Source: UBA2862 sp045658005 (lineage in GTDB: Bacteria; Bacillota; Clostridia; Christensenellales; Aristaeellaceae). Taken from it: 64,000 nucleotides of DNA. Position numbers and translations under genes: made by a program. The stretch covers positions 11,720-75,719 of the forward strand of contig JAZOUD010000110.1 in assembly GCA_045658005.1 (NCBI GenBank), given 5' to 3'. Numbering within the stretch: the stretch's first letter is position 1; each line of letters starts with the position of its first letter. The notes beneath the pieces are model-generated. The model was not told where the DNA came from and made no database searches. It was given only the letters and a program-made list of their open reading frames with translations. This document shows, piece by piece, positions 49,232 through 59,603 of the stretch.

Positions 49232-50089
49232 ATGGAAAAGAACTATCGGGCGGAGCTGGTCGGCGTGCTGGGCGATCCCGTGGACGGCACCCCCACCGGC
49301 GTCATGGAGGAGGCTGGCTTTGAACACGACGGCCTGAACTGGCGCTACATCACCGTCAAGGTGCTGCCGGAGGACCTGGACGCCGCAATGGCCGGCGTGC
49401 GCGCCTTCAACATGAAAGGCGTCAACCTGACCATGCCCCACAAGATCAACGTGCTCAGGCACATGGACGAGCTCTCGGAGGCCGCCCGGGTCATCGGCGC
49501 AGTGAACACCGTCGTCTGCCGCGAGGACGGCACGCTGTTCGGCGAGAATACCGACGGCAAGGGCTTCGTGCAATCGCTGACGGACGCCGGCATCCCGCTG
49601 GCAGGTAAATCCGTCTGCCTGCTGGGGGCGGGCGGCGCGGCGCGAAGCATCGGCGTCGAATGCGCGCTGGCCGGGGCGGCTTCCGTCACCGTGATCAACC
49701 GAAGCGGCAAGCGCGGCGAAGCCCTGGCAGAAGTCATCCGGAACAACACCGCTGCCGAGGCCCGCTTCATCCCCTGGGAGGGCCCCGCCCGCGTCCCCGA
49801 GGGCACCGATATACTGATCAACGCCACCAGCGTGGGCCTGCATCCCCACGGGGATCAGTGCCCCGACGTGGACTTCGACACCGTGCAGCCCGGCATGGTG
49901 GCCTGCGACGTGATCTTCAATCCCGTGGACACGCCCTTCCTCACCCGCGCCGCCGCCCGGGGCGCCAGGACCATCGACGGCCTCGGCATGCTGGTGAACC
50001 AGGGCGCGATCAACTACACCCTCTGGACCGGCAAAAAAGCCCCCAGGGACGTGATGTACGCGAAGCTGAAGTCTGAATTCGGACTGTAA
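49232..50089 (+). CDS. aroE: Shikimate dehydrogenase family protein
   Basis: 285 residues. NLTMPHK with the catalytic lysine, GAVNTVV, the NTDG aspartate, GAGGAARSIG (NADP loop) and NATSVGLHP are the AroE signatures; GMLVNQGA closes the site. The usual N-terminal HS-SP motif that holds the shikimate carboxylate reads GDPVDGTPTGVM, so substrate handling may be closer to quinate/shikimate dehydrogenase-like paralogues. Reduces 3-dehydroshikimate in aromatic synthesis if canonical. No other aro genes are adjacent. Confidence 0.85.
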   Translation: MEKNYRAELVGVLGDPVDGTPTGVMEEAGFEHDGLNWRYITVKVLPEDLDAAMAGVRAFNMKGVNLTMPHKINVLRHMDELSEAARVIGAVNTVVCREDGTLFGENTDGKGFVQSLTDAGIPLAGKSVCLLGAGGAARSIGVECALAGAASVTVINRSGKRGEALAEVIRNNTAAEARFIPWEGPARVPEGTDILINATSVGLHPHGDQCPDVDFDTVQPGMVACDVIFNPVDTPFLTRAAARGARTIDGLGMLVNQGAINYTLWTGKKAPRDVMYAKLKSEFGL

Positions 50090-50110
50090 TAACTCCCCAT
50101 ACGACGCAGC

Positions 50111-50153
50111 GGAGCGGTAAGGCCTGTGCAAACCGGCCTTACCGCTCCATTTT
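50111..50153 (+). terminator. Terminator after aroE
   Basis: GGAGCGGTAAGGCC (50111-50124) pairs with 50135-50148, followed by ATTTTG. Confidence 0.85.
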
Positions 50154-50254
50154 GTCGTCCACATATTCTTTCCCCACGTCGGCGGCAATTTATGTTTGAA
50201 TTTAGGTTGTTGGCCTACAATGATTTCCAACGATGGGAAAGGACGGTAGACACC

Positions 50255-51303
50255 ATGATGAAATCCGGCAAGCCCCGCAGGCGAAAGCTGGTGCGGCGAA
50301 TCCTGTTGATCGTGTTGTTGCTGGCGCTGGCCGCAGGCATCGGCTGGTACGCCTATAACGCGCTGAAGCGGGAATACACCACCACCTATGACACCTACAC
50401 CGCCACAACCGGCAGCATTTCCAACGCCCTCAGCTTCAGCGGCAACCTGGCGCTCATCGACAGCGCCAGCTACACCGCGGCCTCGTCCAGCACGGTCAAG
50501 ACGATCTACGCGCCTGCCGGGTCGGACATCAAAGAGGGCGACAAGCTGATCCGGCTGGCCAACGGCGAAACCGTCACCGCCGATTTCGACGGCAAGGTGA
50601 ACGTGCTGAGCCTCAACGAGGGCGATTCCGTCAACGCCGGCGACACGCTGGTCCAGATCGCCGACTTTAACCACCTGCGCGTCACCTTCCGGGTGGATGA
50701 ATACGACATCAGCGACGTGGCGGTGGGCCAGGCCTGCACCGTCACCGTCACCGCCCTTGAAAAGACCTATGAATCCAGCATCGCGGCCATCGACTACATC
50801 TCGGCCTCCACCGGCAACGTGGCCTACTACACCGCCAGCGCCTACGTGGACGTGGACGGCGACGCCCTGCCCGGCATGCAGGTGACCGTGACCATTCCCC
50901 AGGAGGAGGCGAAGGACGTCGTGATCCTGAAGGTGGACGCCCTGAGCTTCGACAACACCAACCAGGCCTTCGTTTGGATGAAGAACGACTCGGGCGAGCT
51001 GGCGCAGGTCAACGTCACCACCGGCGTTTCCAACGGCAACTACATCGAAATCACCAGCGGCCTCTCCGACGGCGACGAGGTCTACGCGGAGGCCAAGGTC
51101 GAGGAGACCAGCTCCGGCGGCCTGCTCAGTGGCCTGTTCGGCGGCCAGCAGTTCAACCAGCCCCAGGGCGGCCCCGGCGGCAACATGCCCGGCGAGCGCG
51201 GCAACTGGTCCGGCGAGCGCGGCAACTGGTCCGGCGGCGAACGGGGCACCGGTACGGGCGGCCAGCGGTCCGGCGGCAGCGGCAACGGGGGCGGTGGCAG
51301 CCG

Positions 51304-51307
<4 letters not shown>
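50255..51307 (+). CDS. HlyD/MacA-like membrane fusion protein (adaptor 1)
   Basis: 350 residues from ATG 50255 (or 50258). A basic N-terminus and one membrane helix (about 16-36) lead to a periplasmic-adaptor-like part: APAGSDIKEGDKLIRL and DGKVNVLSLNEGDSVNAGDTLVQI are the two halves of a lipoyl-like hybrid domain, FRVDEYDISDVAVGQ starts the beta-barrel. The last 60 residues are Gly/Arg-rich with GERGNWS twice. The ATPase gene starts inside its stop (ATGA). First gene of the six-gene export operon. Confidence 0.85.
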
Positions 51308-52063
<756 letters not shown>

Positions 52064-52071
<8 letters not shown>

Positions 52072-53287
52072 TCTATTCGTTGTTTCATTGCACTCCACAT
52101 TCATCATGCTGGGCGAGTGCGTGAGGATGTCGCTTTCCAACATCCTGGGCAACCGGGTGCGCTCGTTTTTGACGGTGCTGGGCATACTGATCGGCGTAGC
52201 GGCGGTCATCGCCCTGATCACCACGGTCAACGGCTTCTCCGGCTCCCTGTCCAGCTCCTTCAGCGCCATGGGCGCCGGCACGCTGACCGTCACCGTCACG
52301 GGCAGCGACCTGAAATCCGGCCTTTCCACCGATGACCTGGCGACCCTCACTGCCATGGACATCGTGGACGGCGTGACCCCCAGCGTGGCCATGAACGCCC
52401 GCGTCTCCCGGGGCGGCAGCTACAAGACCGGCATCTCCGTCTCCGGAAAGAACGGCTATTATTTCACCCGAAACGCGGACCTGCTGTCCCGGGGCCGGGC
52501 CATCAACTTCACCGACGAGGACAACATGACCCAGGTGTGCATCATCTCTACCGACATGGTCGAGGAATTCTTCTACGGCGTGGACCCCATCGGCGAGAAT
52601 CTCTATATCGGCAGCATCCCCTTCATGGTGGTCGGCCTGATGACCGAGGAGGGCAGCAGCAGCATCAGCGACCTGATGAGCGGCAGCCCCGACATACTCA
52701 TTCCCTACACCACGGCCCTGAAGCTGAACAGCGCCAACGTGGTCACCAGCTTCACGGTATACCTGGCCCCGGGCGTCGACTCGGAAACCGCCACGGACCT
52801 GCTGGAGGCCGAGCTGGACACCATGTTCAGCTACGAGGAGGACTGCTTTGAGATCATGAACATGTCCAGCATCGAGGACACCATGCAGAACATGCTCAAC
52901 ATGGTCAGCGCCCTGCTGGCGGGCATCGCCTCCATCGCCCTGATCGTGGGCGGCATCGGCATCATGAACATGATGCTGACCACCGTCACCGAGCGCACCA
53001 CCGAGATCGGCCTGAAAAAGGCGCTGGGCGCCCTTCCCTGGCAGATCCAGGCGCAATTCCTGATCGAATCGTTCCTGCTGTCCATCATCGGCGGCGCGCT
53101 GGGCATACTGCTCGGGCTGACGCTGTCGCTGATCCTGTCCAGGGTCATGGGCACCAGCTTCGTGATCTCCACCTTCGCCATCGTCCTCGGCGCGGGCTTC
53201 TCCGCTGCCGTGGGCATCATCTTCGGCTGGGCCCCGGCCCGCAAGGCCAGCAGGCTCAACCCCATCGACGCCCTGAGATCCGCATAA
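52064..53287 (+). CDS. MacB/FtsX-family ABC permease
   Basis: 407 residues. One N-terminal helix (VRSFLTVLGILIGVAAVIAL), a large extracytoplasmic MacB_PCD domain, and three C-terminal helices with GGIGIMNMMLTTVTERTTEIG, GIIFGWAPARKAS and NPIDALRSA as the signature of MacB permeases. Works as a dimer with the preceding ATPase to drive mechanotransmission or export through the adaptors. Confidence 0.93.
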
Positions 53288-53296
53288 TCCTATCGC

Positions 53297-53334
53297 AATT
53301 CATTCCTAATTCCTCATTCCTCATTCCTAATTCC
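53297..53334. repeat. ATTCCT-type short repeat
   Basis: ATTCCTAATTCCTCATTCC units as at 4717-4750, lying between the permease gene and adaptor 2. Confidence 0.65.
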
Positions 53335-53352
53335 TATAAAGGAGGTATCCCC

Positions 53353-54492
53353 ATGAAGAAGTCCACCCGCAAACGCATCGCAAGATTCGCCGTCCTCGCC
53401 CTGCTGCTCTCCCCCGCCGCCCTGGCGGACAGCATCACCTTCACCGGCACCGTCGCCGCCAGCCAGACCCACGAGGTCTACGCCCCCATCGGCGGCAAGG
53501 TGCAGACCGTCTCCGGCGACGTGGGCGACCGGGTCAGCGCCGACACCGTGCTGGTCGACCTGTCCACCACCAAGGTCTATGCCGAGGAGGACGGCGTCGT
53601 CACCGGCGTCTTCGGCCAGCCCGGGGATTCCGCCGAGACCATCAGCAGCCTCTACGGCTCGGTGGTTTCCATCGAGGGCGAGAGCGTTTACAGCATCGCC
53701 GCCTCCACCACCAACGCCTACAACACCACCGCGACGAAGTTCGTGCACGTGGGCGAGAACGTCTACCTGAGCTGCTATTCCGACGGCAGCCACACCGGCA
53801 CCGGCGTGATCACCGCCATCGAGGGCACCGACTACACCGTTCGGGTGACCTCCGGCGAATTCCTGGTGGGCGAGACCGTGAACGTGTATCGGGGCGATTC
53901 CGCCACCTCCACCAAGCGGGTCGGCAGGGGCACGCTGAGCCGCACCAGTCCCACCGCGGTGACCGGCAGCGGAAGCATCGTATCCATCGCCGTCTCCGCC
54001 GGGGATACCGTGCATCGCGGCGACCTGCTGTTCGAGACCCTCGACGGCGGCTTTGACGGGCTCTACATGAGCGGCAGCGCGATCACCGCGGGCATCGACG
54101 GCACCATCAGCCAGCTGAACGCCCAGCAGGGCGGCACCATCCAGAAGGACGAGGTGGTGGCCGTGCTCTACCCCGAGGGGGCAATGCGCATCGAGGCCAG
54201 CGTCGAGGAGGCCAACCTCGCCTCCATCCACGTGGGCGACCCGGTCAGCATCGAGCTGATCTGGAACCAGGACGAGGAGGTCACCTATCCCGGCACCGTC
54301 TCAGGCATTTCCGCCATCGCTGACGCCAGCGAAGCGCAGGGAGGCGAGACCGAGAGCGCCGTCACCTACACCGTCTACATCGACTTCACCCCCGACGAAA
54401 ACACCCGATACGGCATGAGCGCCGTGGTGACCACCCAGGATGCCGATCCTGTCGAAGCGCCCGAAGAGGTGATTGAGAATGAAGCGGATTAA
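53353..54492 (+). CDS. HlyD-like adaptor protein (adaptor 2)
   Basis: 379 residues, AAAGGAGG upstream. A cleavable signal (1-25, ALA) instead of a membrane helix. Two lipoyl-like units: EVYAPIGGKVQTVSGDVGD near 40 with its partner, and GIDGTISQLNAQQGG near 245, then a beta-barrel with EEANLASIHVGDPVSIEL. It is clearly related in order and motifs to the 57188 gene, so the two are paralogues. Its end contains the ribosome-binding site and start of the next gene. Confidence 0.82.
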   Translation: MKKSTRKRIARFAVLALLLSPAALADSITFTGTVAASQTHEVYAPIGGKVQTVSGDVGDRVSADTVLVDLSTTKVYAEEDGVVTGVFGQPGDSAETISSLYGSVVSIEGESVYSIAASTTNAYNTTATKFVHVGENVYLSCYSDGSHTGTGVITAIEGTDYTVRVTSGEFLVGETVNVYRGDSATSTKRVGRGTLSRTSPTAVTGSGSIVSIAVSAGDTVHRGDLLFETLDGGFDGLYMSGSAITAGIDGTISQLNAQQGGTIQKDEVVAVLYPEGAMRIEASVEEANLASIHVGDPVSIELIWNQDEEVTYPGTVSGISAIADASEAQGGETESAVTYTVYIDFTPDENTRYGMSAVVTTQDADPVEAPEEVIENEAD

Positions 54493-57169
54493 GCAGCGGC
54501 TGCTTTCCCTGGCCATAACCGGCGCGCTGCTGCTGGGCTTCACGCTGCCCGAGGCCTTCGCCGCGAGCGCGAAGTCGACAAAGGAGAGCAGTGCCTCCGA
54601 TGCCCAGGAGACCACGTCGGAAAAATCCGGCAAGAAGCAATCGAAGAAGAAAACCTCTGACGCCCAAGCGGCGGAGAAGTCTTCAAAGACAAAGGACAAG
54701 GCCGGCGAAAAAGCCGAATCCTCGGAGGAGAAGGCGTCCAGCGGCAAATCCGAAAAGTCGGATGAAAAGGCCGACAGCAGCAAATCCGATAAGTCGGATG
54801 AGAAGGCCGACAGCAGCAAATCCGATAAGTCGGATGAGAAGGCGTCCAGCGGCAAATCCGATAAGTCGGAGGACAAGGCGGACAGCGGCAGATCCGATAA
54901 GTCGGAGAAGAATACGAAGAGCAGCAATAAAGAGGTCTCCCTGTCCCTCTCCATTTCCAAGCCCGGCGGACTGAGCGCCTCGGGCGGGATCTGGCAGGTC
55001 GACCCCGGCAAGGTCAGCGCGCTGACCCTGTCCTGGAAGTGCAAGGGCGACTACGACAGCTTCGAGGTCAGCGTTTCCGGCGGCGTCTACAGCGCGTCCA
55101 CCGAAAAGAAGTCGGCGAAGATCTCGGTCAGCGGCCTTTCGGAGGGCAAGTACACCGCGACCGTCAAGGCCATCCGCGACGGCAAGACCGTCGCCAGGGC
55201 AAAGCTGAGCTTCCAGATCATCGCCTCCCCTGCCGACGAAGCCCCGGAGGCGCCCGCGTCTGAAACCATCGGAAATGACGGTGCGGAGGCATCGGCCCTC
55301 CAGACGGATCAGCCCGAGGCGGGCATTGCAGCGGAGGGCGAGGATATCGCGCTTCAGCCGGATTCCCTAGAAGTCGGCGCTGATTTGGAAGCGCCGGCGG
55401 TTGCGGAGGATCTTGTTTCCGAAGCGGCAGAGGACGAAACGGAAGCGGCAGAAGCAGTTGAGGGGCAGGACGCCTCTCCGGAACAGACCGCAGAGGAACC
55501 GTCCGAAGAGGCTGTGCCGGATGCTATTCAGGGCCTGTACATCGTCGTAACGCAGGACGCCAATCAGGTCCTGTCCGTCGACGAAGCGCTGGATGTCGCT
55601 TGGGAACAGCTTGGTCAGGAGGAAGATACCCGCCTCGAGGATACCCCTGTCGTCAAAAAGAAGGACGCCGCGGTCGACCAATCCGCCGGGGAGGAACACC
55701 TCGACCTGACTCAGCCGGATATTCAGGCCCCGCAGGAGGATGCGATCGAGGGCCAGGCGGTCACGGAGGAAGCCCTTCCGGACGCCACCCCCGCTGAACT
55801 GGACGGGCCGGCGCTTCAGCTTGACGAGACCGATGAAGCGCTGGCGCTGGATGAGACTGAAGCGCTGGTATTCGATGGGCCCTCGGACGAAGCGGTTCTC
55901 CTGGAAGTCGAAGGCGATTCCATCTTATCCAACGCCGGCGATGAAAGGGAAAAGGGCGACGATAAGCTCACCCTGTCCGTCATGGGCGCGGAGGGCCTGT
56001 CCGTCATCGACGGCGCGCTTCACGTCGACCTCGCCCGGGCCGGCTCAGTGACCCTCGTCTGGTCCTTTGGCGGCGCCTGTGACGAATACGCCGTCAGCGT
56101 CTCCGGCGGTTTGTACGAGAAAACCACGAAGAAGAGCCAGCTGAAGCTGCCTGTCAAAAAGCTGTCTCCCGGTCAGTACACGCTCACCGTCGCCGCGAAC
56201 AAGGACGGCAAGGCGCTCTCCAGCGCGCGCCTGGGCTTTACCGTCGACGCCGCCGACAGCGGGGAGGAGACCGCCGGACTGGCGATCGCCGTCGCCTCGC
56301 CCCAGGGCCTGCTCATTACAGAGGGCGTCTATCAGGTCGACCCGGCCCAAGTTGAGGCGCTGACCCTCACCTGGCAGTTCGGCGGCGAATGCGACGCCTT
56401 CGACGTCAGCGTCTCCGGCGACGTCTACAGCGGCCAGACGGAGGAAGCCACCGTGACCGTTCCCCTGTCGGGTCTGGCTGCCGGTACCTATACCGTCACC
56501 GTCGTCGCCCTCAGGGACGGCGAAGCCGCCGCCCAGGGCCAGCTCTCGTTCAACATCCCCTCGCAGGACGAAAAATCGGAGGAGGATCAGGGCAAGGACG
56601 GCAAGCAGGGCGACCAGCCCCAGGGTGGCGGACAGAGGAGCGGCGGGCAGAAGGGCGGCGCGTCTAAGGGCGGCGACGCCCAGGAGGCGGATCAGGGCTT
56701 CCACGTCACCCCGGGTGAAGCGCTGATCGGTACCCACACCTCCGGCAACCGGGATATGCGGCTCTACGGGGCGGTCGCCCTGACGCTGGATACTGAGAAT
56801 CCCATGAACGTGCTGACCCTGGGCGACACGGTGCTGAACATCCGGCTCAGCGACGGCGGTCTGTTCACCGCGTCCATCGAGGAAAATGTGCTTGCACTGG
56901 TTCCCCAGGATAAAGCGCAGGCCTGGCTGCTCAACGGGTATGCTTTAAAGACGCTGGCCCTCAGTGGCGTGACCAGCCTGCGCCTGACACTGGACGATAT
57001 TACCGTGGAATTCCCGACACTTCCCAAGCTGTCCGGAAGCAACTACGGCACGCTGTGCGCCGCGGGCCGGACATCCAGGGATTACAGCTATGCCGTATCC
57101 TCAAACGGCTGCACCGTGACGGTGGCAGGCCAGAGCTTCCAGCTGAGCGCGGAGGGCGAGCTTGTTTGA
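54479..57169 (+). CDS. Large secreted protein with tandem low-complexity region and three Ig-like repeats
   Basis: 896 residues from ATG 54479 (GAGGTG upstream), overlapping adaptor 2. Signal peptide (1-28, AFA). Residues 30-150 are Ser/Lys/Asp/Glu repeats near SDEKADSSKSDK. Then a repeated domain of about 90 residues occurs three times (SLSISKPGGLSASGGIWQVD near 155; LSVMGAEGLSVIDGALHVD near 500; IAVASPQGLLITEGVYQVD near 605), each containing SVSGG or SVSGD-VY; an acidic spacer of about 200 residues separates copies 1 and 2. The C-terminal 150 residues form another beta-rich domain. No sortase signal. Likely surface or exported partner of the flanking MacAB-like system. Confidence 0.75.
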   Translation: MKRIKQRLLSLAITGALLLGFTLPEAFAASAKSTKESSASDAQETTSEKSGKKQSKKKTSDAQAAEKSSKTKDKAGEKAESSEEKASSGKSEKSDEKADSSKSDKSDEKADSSKSDKSDEKASSGKSDKSEDKADSGRSDKSEKNTKSSNKEVSLSLSISKPGGLSASGGIWQVDPGKVSALTLSWKCKGDYDSFEVSVSGGVYSASTEKKSAKISVSGLSEGKYTATVKAIRDGKTVARAKLSFQIIASPADEAPEAPASETIGNDGAEASALQTDQPEAGIAAEGEDIALQPDSLEVGADLEAPAVAEDLVSEAAEDETEAAEAVEGQDASPEQTAEEPSEEAVPDAIQGLYIVVTQDANQVLSVDEALDVAWEQLGQEEDTRLEDTPVVKKKDAAVDQSAGEEHLDLTQPDIQAPQEDAIEGQAVTEEALPDATPAELDGPALQLDETDEALALDETEALVFDGPSDEAVLLEVEGDSILSNAGDEREKGDDKLTLSVMGAEGLSVIDGALHVDLARAGSVTLVWSFGGACDEYAVSVSGGLYEKTTKKSQLKLPVKKLSPGQYTLTVAANKDGKALSSARLGFTVDAADSGEETAGLAIAVASPQGLLITEGVYQVDPAQVEALTLTWQFGGECDAFDVSVSGDVYSGQTEEATVTVPLSGLAAGTYTVTVVALRDGEAAAQGQLSFNIPSQDEKSEEDQGKDGKQGDQPQGGGQRSGGQKGGASKGGDAQEADQGFHVTPGEALIGTHTSGNRDMRLYGAVALTLDTENPMNVLTLGDTVLNIRLSDGGLFTASIEENVLALVPQDKAQAWLLNGYALKTLALSGVTSLRLTLDDITVEFPTLPKLSGSNYGTLCAAGRTSRDYSYAVSSNGCTVTVAGQSFQLSAEGELV
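54724..54912. repeat. 36-bp tandem repeat in the Ig-repeat protein gene
   Basis: Units of 36 bases encode SDEKADSSKSDK or near variants about four to five times. Confidence 0.75.
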
Positions 57170-57187
57170 GGGAAAGGACGATGAAAT

Positions 57188-58177
57188 ATGAAAAAGAAGC
57201 TGACGATACTGCTGCTGGCGCTGATGCTCACCGCATCGGCGCTGGCCGAGGCCTATGAGGGTACCACGGCGCCCCTGTCCACCGCAGTGGTCACCGCCGG
57301 GGTTTCCGGAATCGTCCAGGCCCTCGACGCCGAGGCGGGCAGCCATGTAAATGCCGGCGACGTGATGGCCTCAATGAAGCCGGTACGCGCCTTTGCCGCC
57401 CGGGACGGCTCGGTATCCCTGGTCAACGCCGGGGAAGGCGACAAGATCGACGGCACGCTGCTGGAGCTTATGCCCCTGGAGCGCTACCTGATCTATTGCA
57501 CGGTGGACAAGGCATACCAGAGCGCCGAGTCGACGCTGGTGCACAGCGGAGAGACGGTCTATGTGCGCTGCACCACGGACGGCAGCCACCGCGCCGTCGG
57601 CGTGCTGACCGAGATCGAAGGCGCGGAATACCGGGTCGTGACCCTGGGCGGCGAGCTGTACCTGGGCGAGACCGTCTATCTCTACCGAAGCGACGCATTT
57701 ACCGCCAGCCAGCGCATCGGCATCGGCACCGTGGTCTCCAACGACACCCAGGGCTACGAGGCCAGCGGCACCGTGAGCCGCCTGCTGGTCGGCGAGGGCG
57801 ACACCGTGGAGCGGGGCCAGCTGCTCTATGAGATCAACGGCGGCACGGTCGACGCGCCTGTCTCGGGCATCGTGACTTCCGTTTCCGTCAAGGCAGGCGA
57901 AGCCGTGGAAGAGGGACAGGTCGTGGCCGAGATCGTGCCCGACGGCCAGGTCTGCGTGGAAATACAGGTGAGCGAAAGCGAGGCCTCCGGCTTTTCAAAG
58001 GGACAGCGCGTGGCGCTGACGCAGACCTTCGACGCCGAGGAAAAGACCTTCGCCGGAACGGTCGTCGGCAGCGCATGGCTGGCCGAGGACGCGCTGTACA
58101 CCGTGCGCATACTGCCAGACGCGGGCGTTCAGCTTCCCCTGGGCATGAGCGTCACGGTTCGGACGCAGGAGAAATGA
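57188..58177 (+). CDS. HlyD-like adaptor protein (adaptor 3)
   Basis: 329 residues. Signal peptide (1-20, ALA), then VSGIVQALDAEAGSHVNAGD and VSGIVTSVSVKAGEAVEEGQ lipoyl-like units, then VSESEASGFSKGQRVAL barrel. Same architecture as adaptor 2 but shorter. Ends the operon just before a bidirectional terminator. A single MacB-type transporter with three adaptors is unusual. Confidence 0.82.
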   Translation: MKKKLTILLLALMLTASALAEAYEGTTAPLSTAVVTAGVSGIVQALDAEAGSHVNAGDVMASMKPVRAFAARDGSVSLVNAGEGDKIDGTLLELMPLERYLIYCTVDKAYQSAESTLVHSGETVYVRCTTDGSHRAVGVLTEIEGAEYRVVTLGGELYLGETVYLYRSDAFTASQRIGIGTVVSNDTQGYEASGTVSRLLVGEGDTVERGQLLYEINGGTVDAPVSGIVTSVSVKAGEAVEEGQVVAEIVPDGQVCVEIQVSESEASGFSKGQRVALTQTFDAEEKTFAGTVVGSAWLAEDALYTVRILPDAGVQLPLGMSVTVRTQEK

Positions 58178-58190
58178 CAATACTGCGAAC

Positions 58191-58236
58191 AAAGGCAAGC
58201 AGAGGCGCCGAACAGCGCCCCTGCTTGCCTTTGATA
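58191..58236. terminator. Bidirectional terminator with repeat-like core
   Basis: AAAGGCAAGCAG (58191-58202) pairs with CTGCTTGCCTTT (58221-58232); inside GGCGC pairs with GCGCC as in the GTAGGGGCG repeat family. Confidence 0.82.
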
Positions 58237-58241
58237 CTCAA

Positions 58242-59603
58242 TCATTCCTCCGTCAGCCGCTCCACGACCGCCTCGAAGGCCATGCTGTGGCTGGCCTTCA
58301 CCAGCACGCAATCCCCGGGGCGGACGACGTCCCAAAGCGAAGCCAACAGGCCTGCCTTGTCCTCGAAATACAGCACCTCTCCCCCGGCATCCCGTGCGCC
58401 GTCCGCGATGGCGCGGGACAGCGGGCCGCAGCCCACCACCAGGTCGACGCCGGCCCTCGCCGCATATTCGCCGACCCCCCGGTGCAAGGCCTCAGTGCGG
58501 GGTCCCAGCTCCAGCATGTCGCCCAGTATGCACACCCGGCGCTTGCCCTGCAGCTGCATCAGCGAATCCACGGCGGCCTGGCAGGAATTCGGGTTGGCGT
58601 TGTAGCAGTCGCTGACGACGGTCATGCCCCTGGCGTGGATCACCCGGGCCCTGTCCCCCACGGTCTGGTACCGGGCGATGCCCCGGGCGATCTCGTCGCC
58701 GGTCATGCACAGCGCCAGTCCCACGGCGGCTGCGGCCAGCGCCGCGCAGGGCAGGTGGCTGCCGAAGGCGGGAATGCGCACCTCAAAAGCGCCTTTCGGG
58801 TGGTGAATGGTCATGCGCATGCCGTCCTCGCCCAGGTTGCGCACGTCCAAACCGCGAACGTCACAGCCCTCGCTCAGGCCGTAGGTCATCCGGCGCATGT
58901 CCGGGTGACAGGCGCGCTGGATCGGGTCGTCGCCGTTGAGCACCGCCAGGCCCTGCGCGTCCATGCCCTCGAAGATCTCGCCCTTGGCCCGCATCACGCC
59001 CGCGCGGTCGCCCAGGAACTCCAGGTGGGCGTCGCCGATCACGGTGAACACGGCGATATCGGGGCGCACCATGTGGGTCAGACGGCGCATCTCGCCAAAG
59101 TCGCTGATGCCCATCTCCACCACGGCGACCTGATGGGCGTCCTCCAGCCCCATCAGCGTCCACGGCACCCCCAGCTCGTTGTTCAGGTTCCTCTGGGTCT
59201 TGTGGGTCTGGAAGCGCTGGCTGACCACCGCGGCGATCATCTCCTTGGTGGTGGTCTTGCCCACGCTGCCGGTGATGCCAATCACGGGAATGTCGAACCG
59301 GGAGCGGTGCCAGGTCGCCAGCGCGCCGGTGGCCCGAACGGTGGAATCCACGACGATGGCGGGCTGCTCGTTTGGCGCGGGCTCCCGCTCGCTGAGGTTC
59401 GCCACCGCGCCAGCGGCAATGCAGGCGGCCATGAAGTCGTGCCCGTCCACCCGTGTCCCCTTCAGGGGGATGAACAGCGATCCGGGACCCGCCTTGCGGC
59501 TGTCACTGGTGACGCTTTCGATCATGCTGTCCAGCGCAGCTTCGTTCCCGACATAGCGGCCTTCCACAGCCTTCAGCGCATCGCGCAAGGTAAAGGGCTT
59601 CAT
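58242..59603 (-). CDS. murF: UDP-N-acetylmuramoyl-tripeptide:D-Ala-D-Ala ligase MurF
   Basis: 453 residues. VTSDSRKAGPGSLFIPLKG binds UDP, GITGSVGKTTTKE is the ATP loop, and CYNANPNSCQAAVDSL is the MurF motif. It adds D-Ala-D-Ala to the muropeptide in the cytosol. Its ATG shares one base with the ddl stop, so the enzyme that makes the dipeptide and the one that uses it are co-translated. Confidence 0.96.
   Translation of the reverse strand: MKPFTLRDALKAVEGRYVGNEAALDSMIESVTSDSRKAGPGSLFIPLKGTRVDGHDFMAACIAAGAVANLSEREPAPNEQPAIVVDSTVRATGALATWHRSRFDIPVIGITGSVGKTTTKEMIAAVVSQRFQTHKTQRNLNNELGVPWTLMGLEDAHQVAVVEMGISDFGEMRRLTHMVRPDIAVFTVIGDAHLEFLGDRAGVMRAKGEIFEGMDAQGLAVLNGDDPIQRACHPDMRRMTYGLSEGCDVRGLDVRNLGEDGMRMTIHHPKGAFEVRIPAFGSHLPCAALAAAAVGLALCMTGDEIARGIARYQTVGDRARVIHARGMTVVSDCYNANPNSCQAAVDSLMQLQGKRRVCILGDMLELGPRTEALHRGVGEYAARAGVDLVVGCGPLSRAIADGARDAGGEVLYFEDKAGLLASLWDVVRPGDCVLVKASHSMAFEAVVERLTEE

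Noticed and set aside
54724..54912. 36-bp repeats considered as a CRISPR array
   Set aside because: Units are directly adjacent without spacers and stay in frame within a coding gene.
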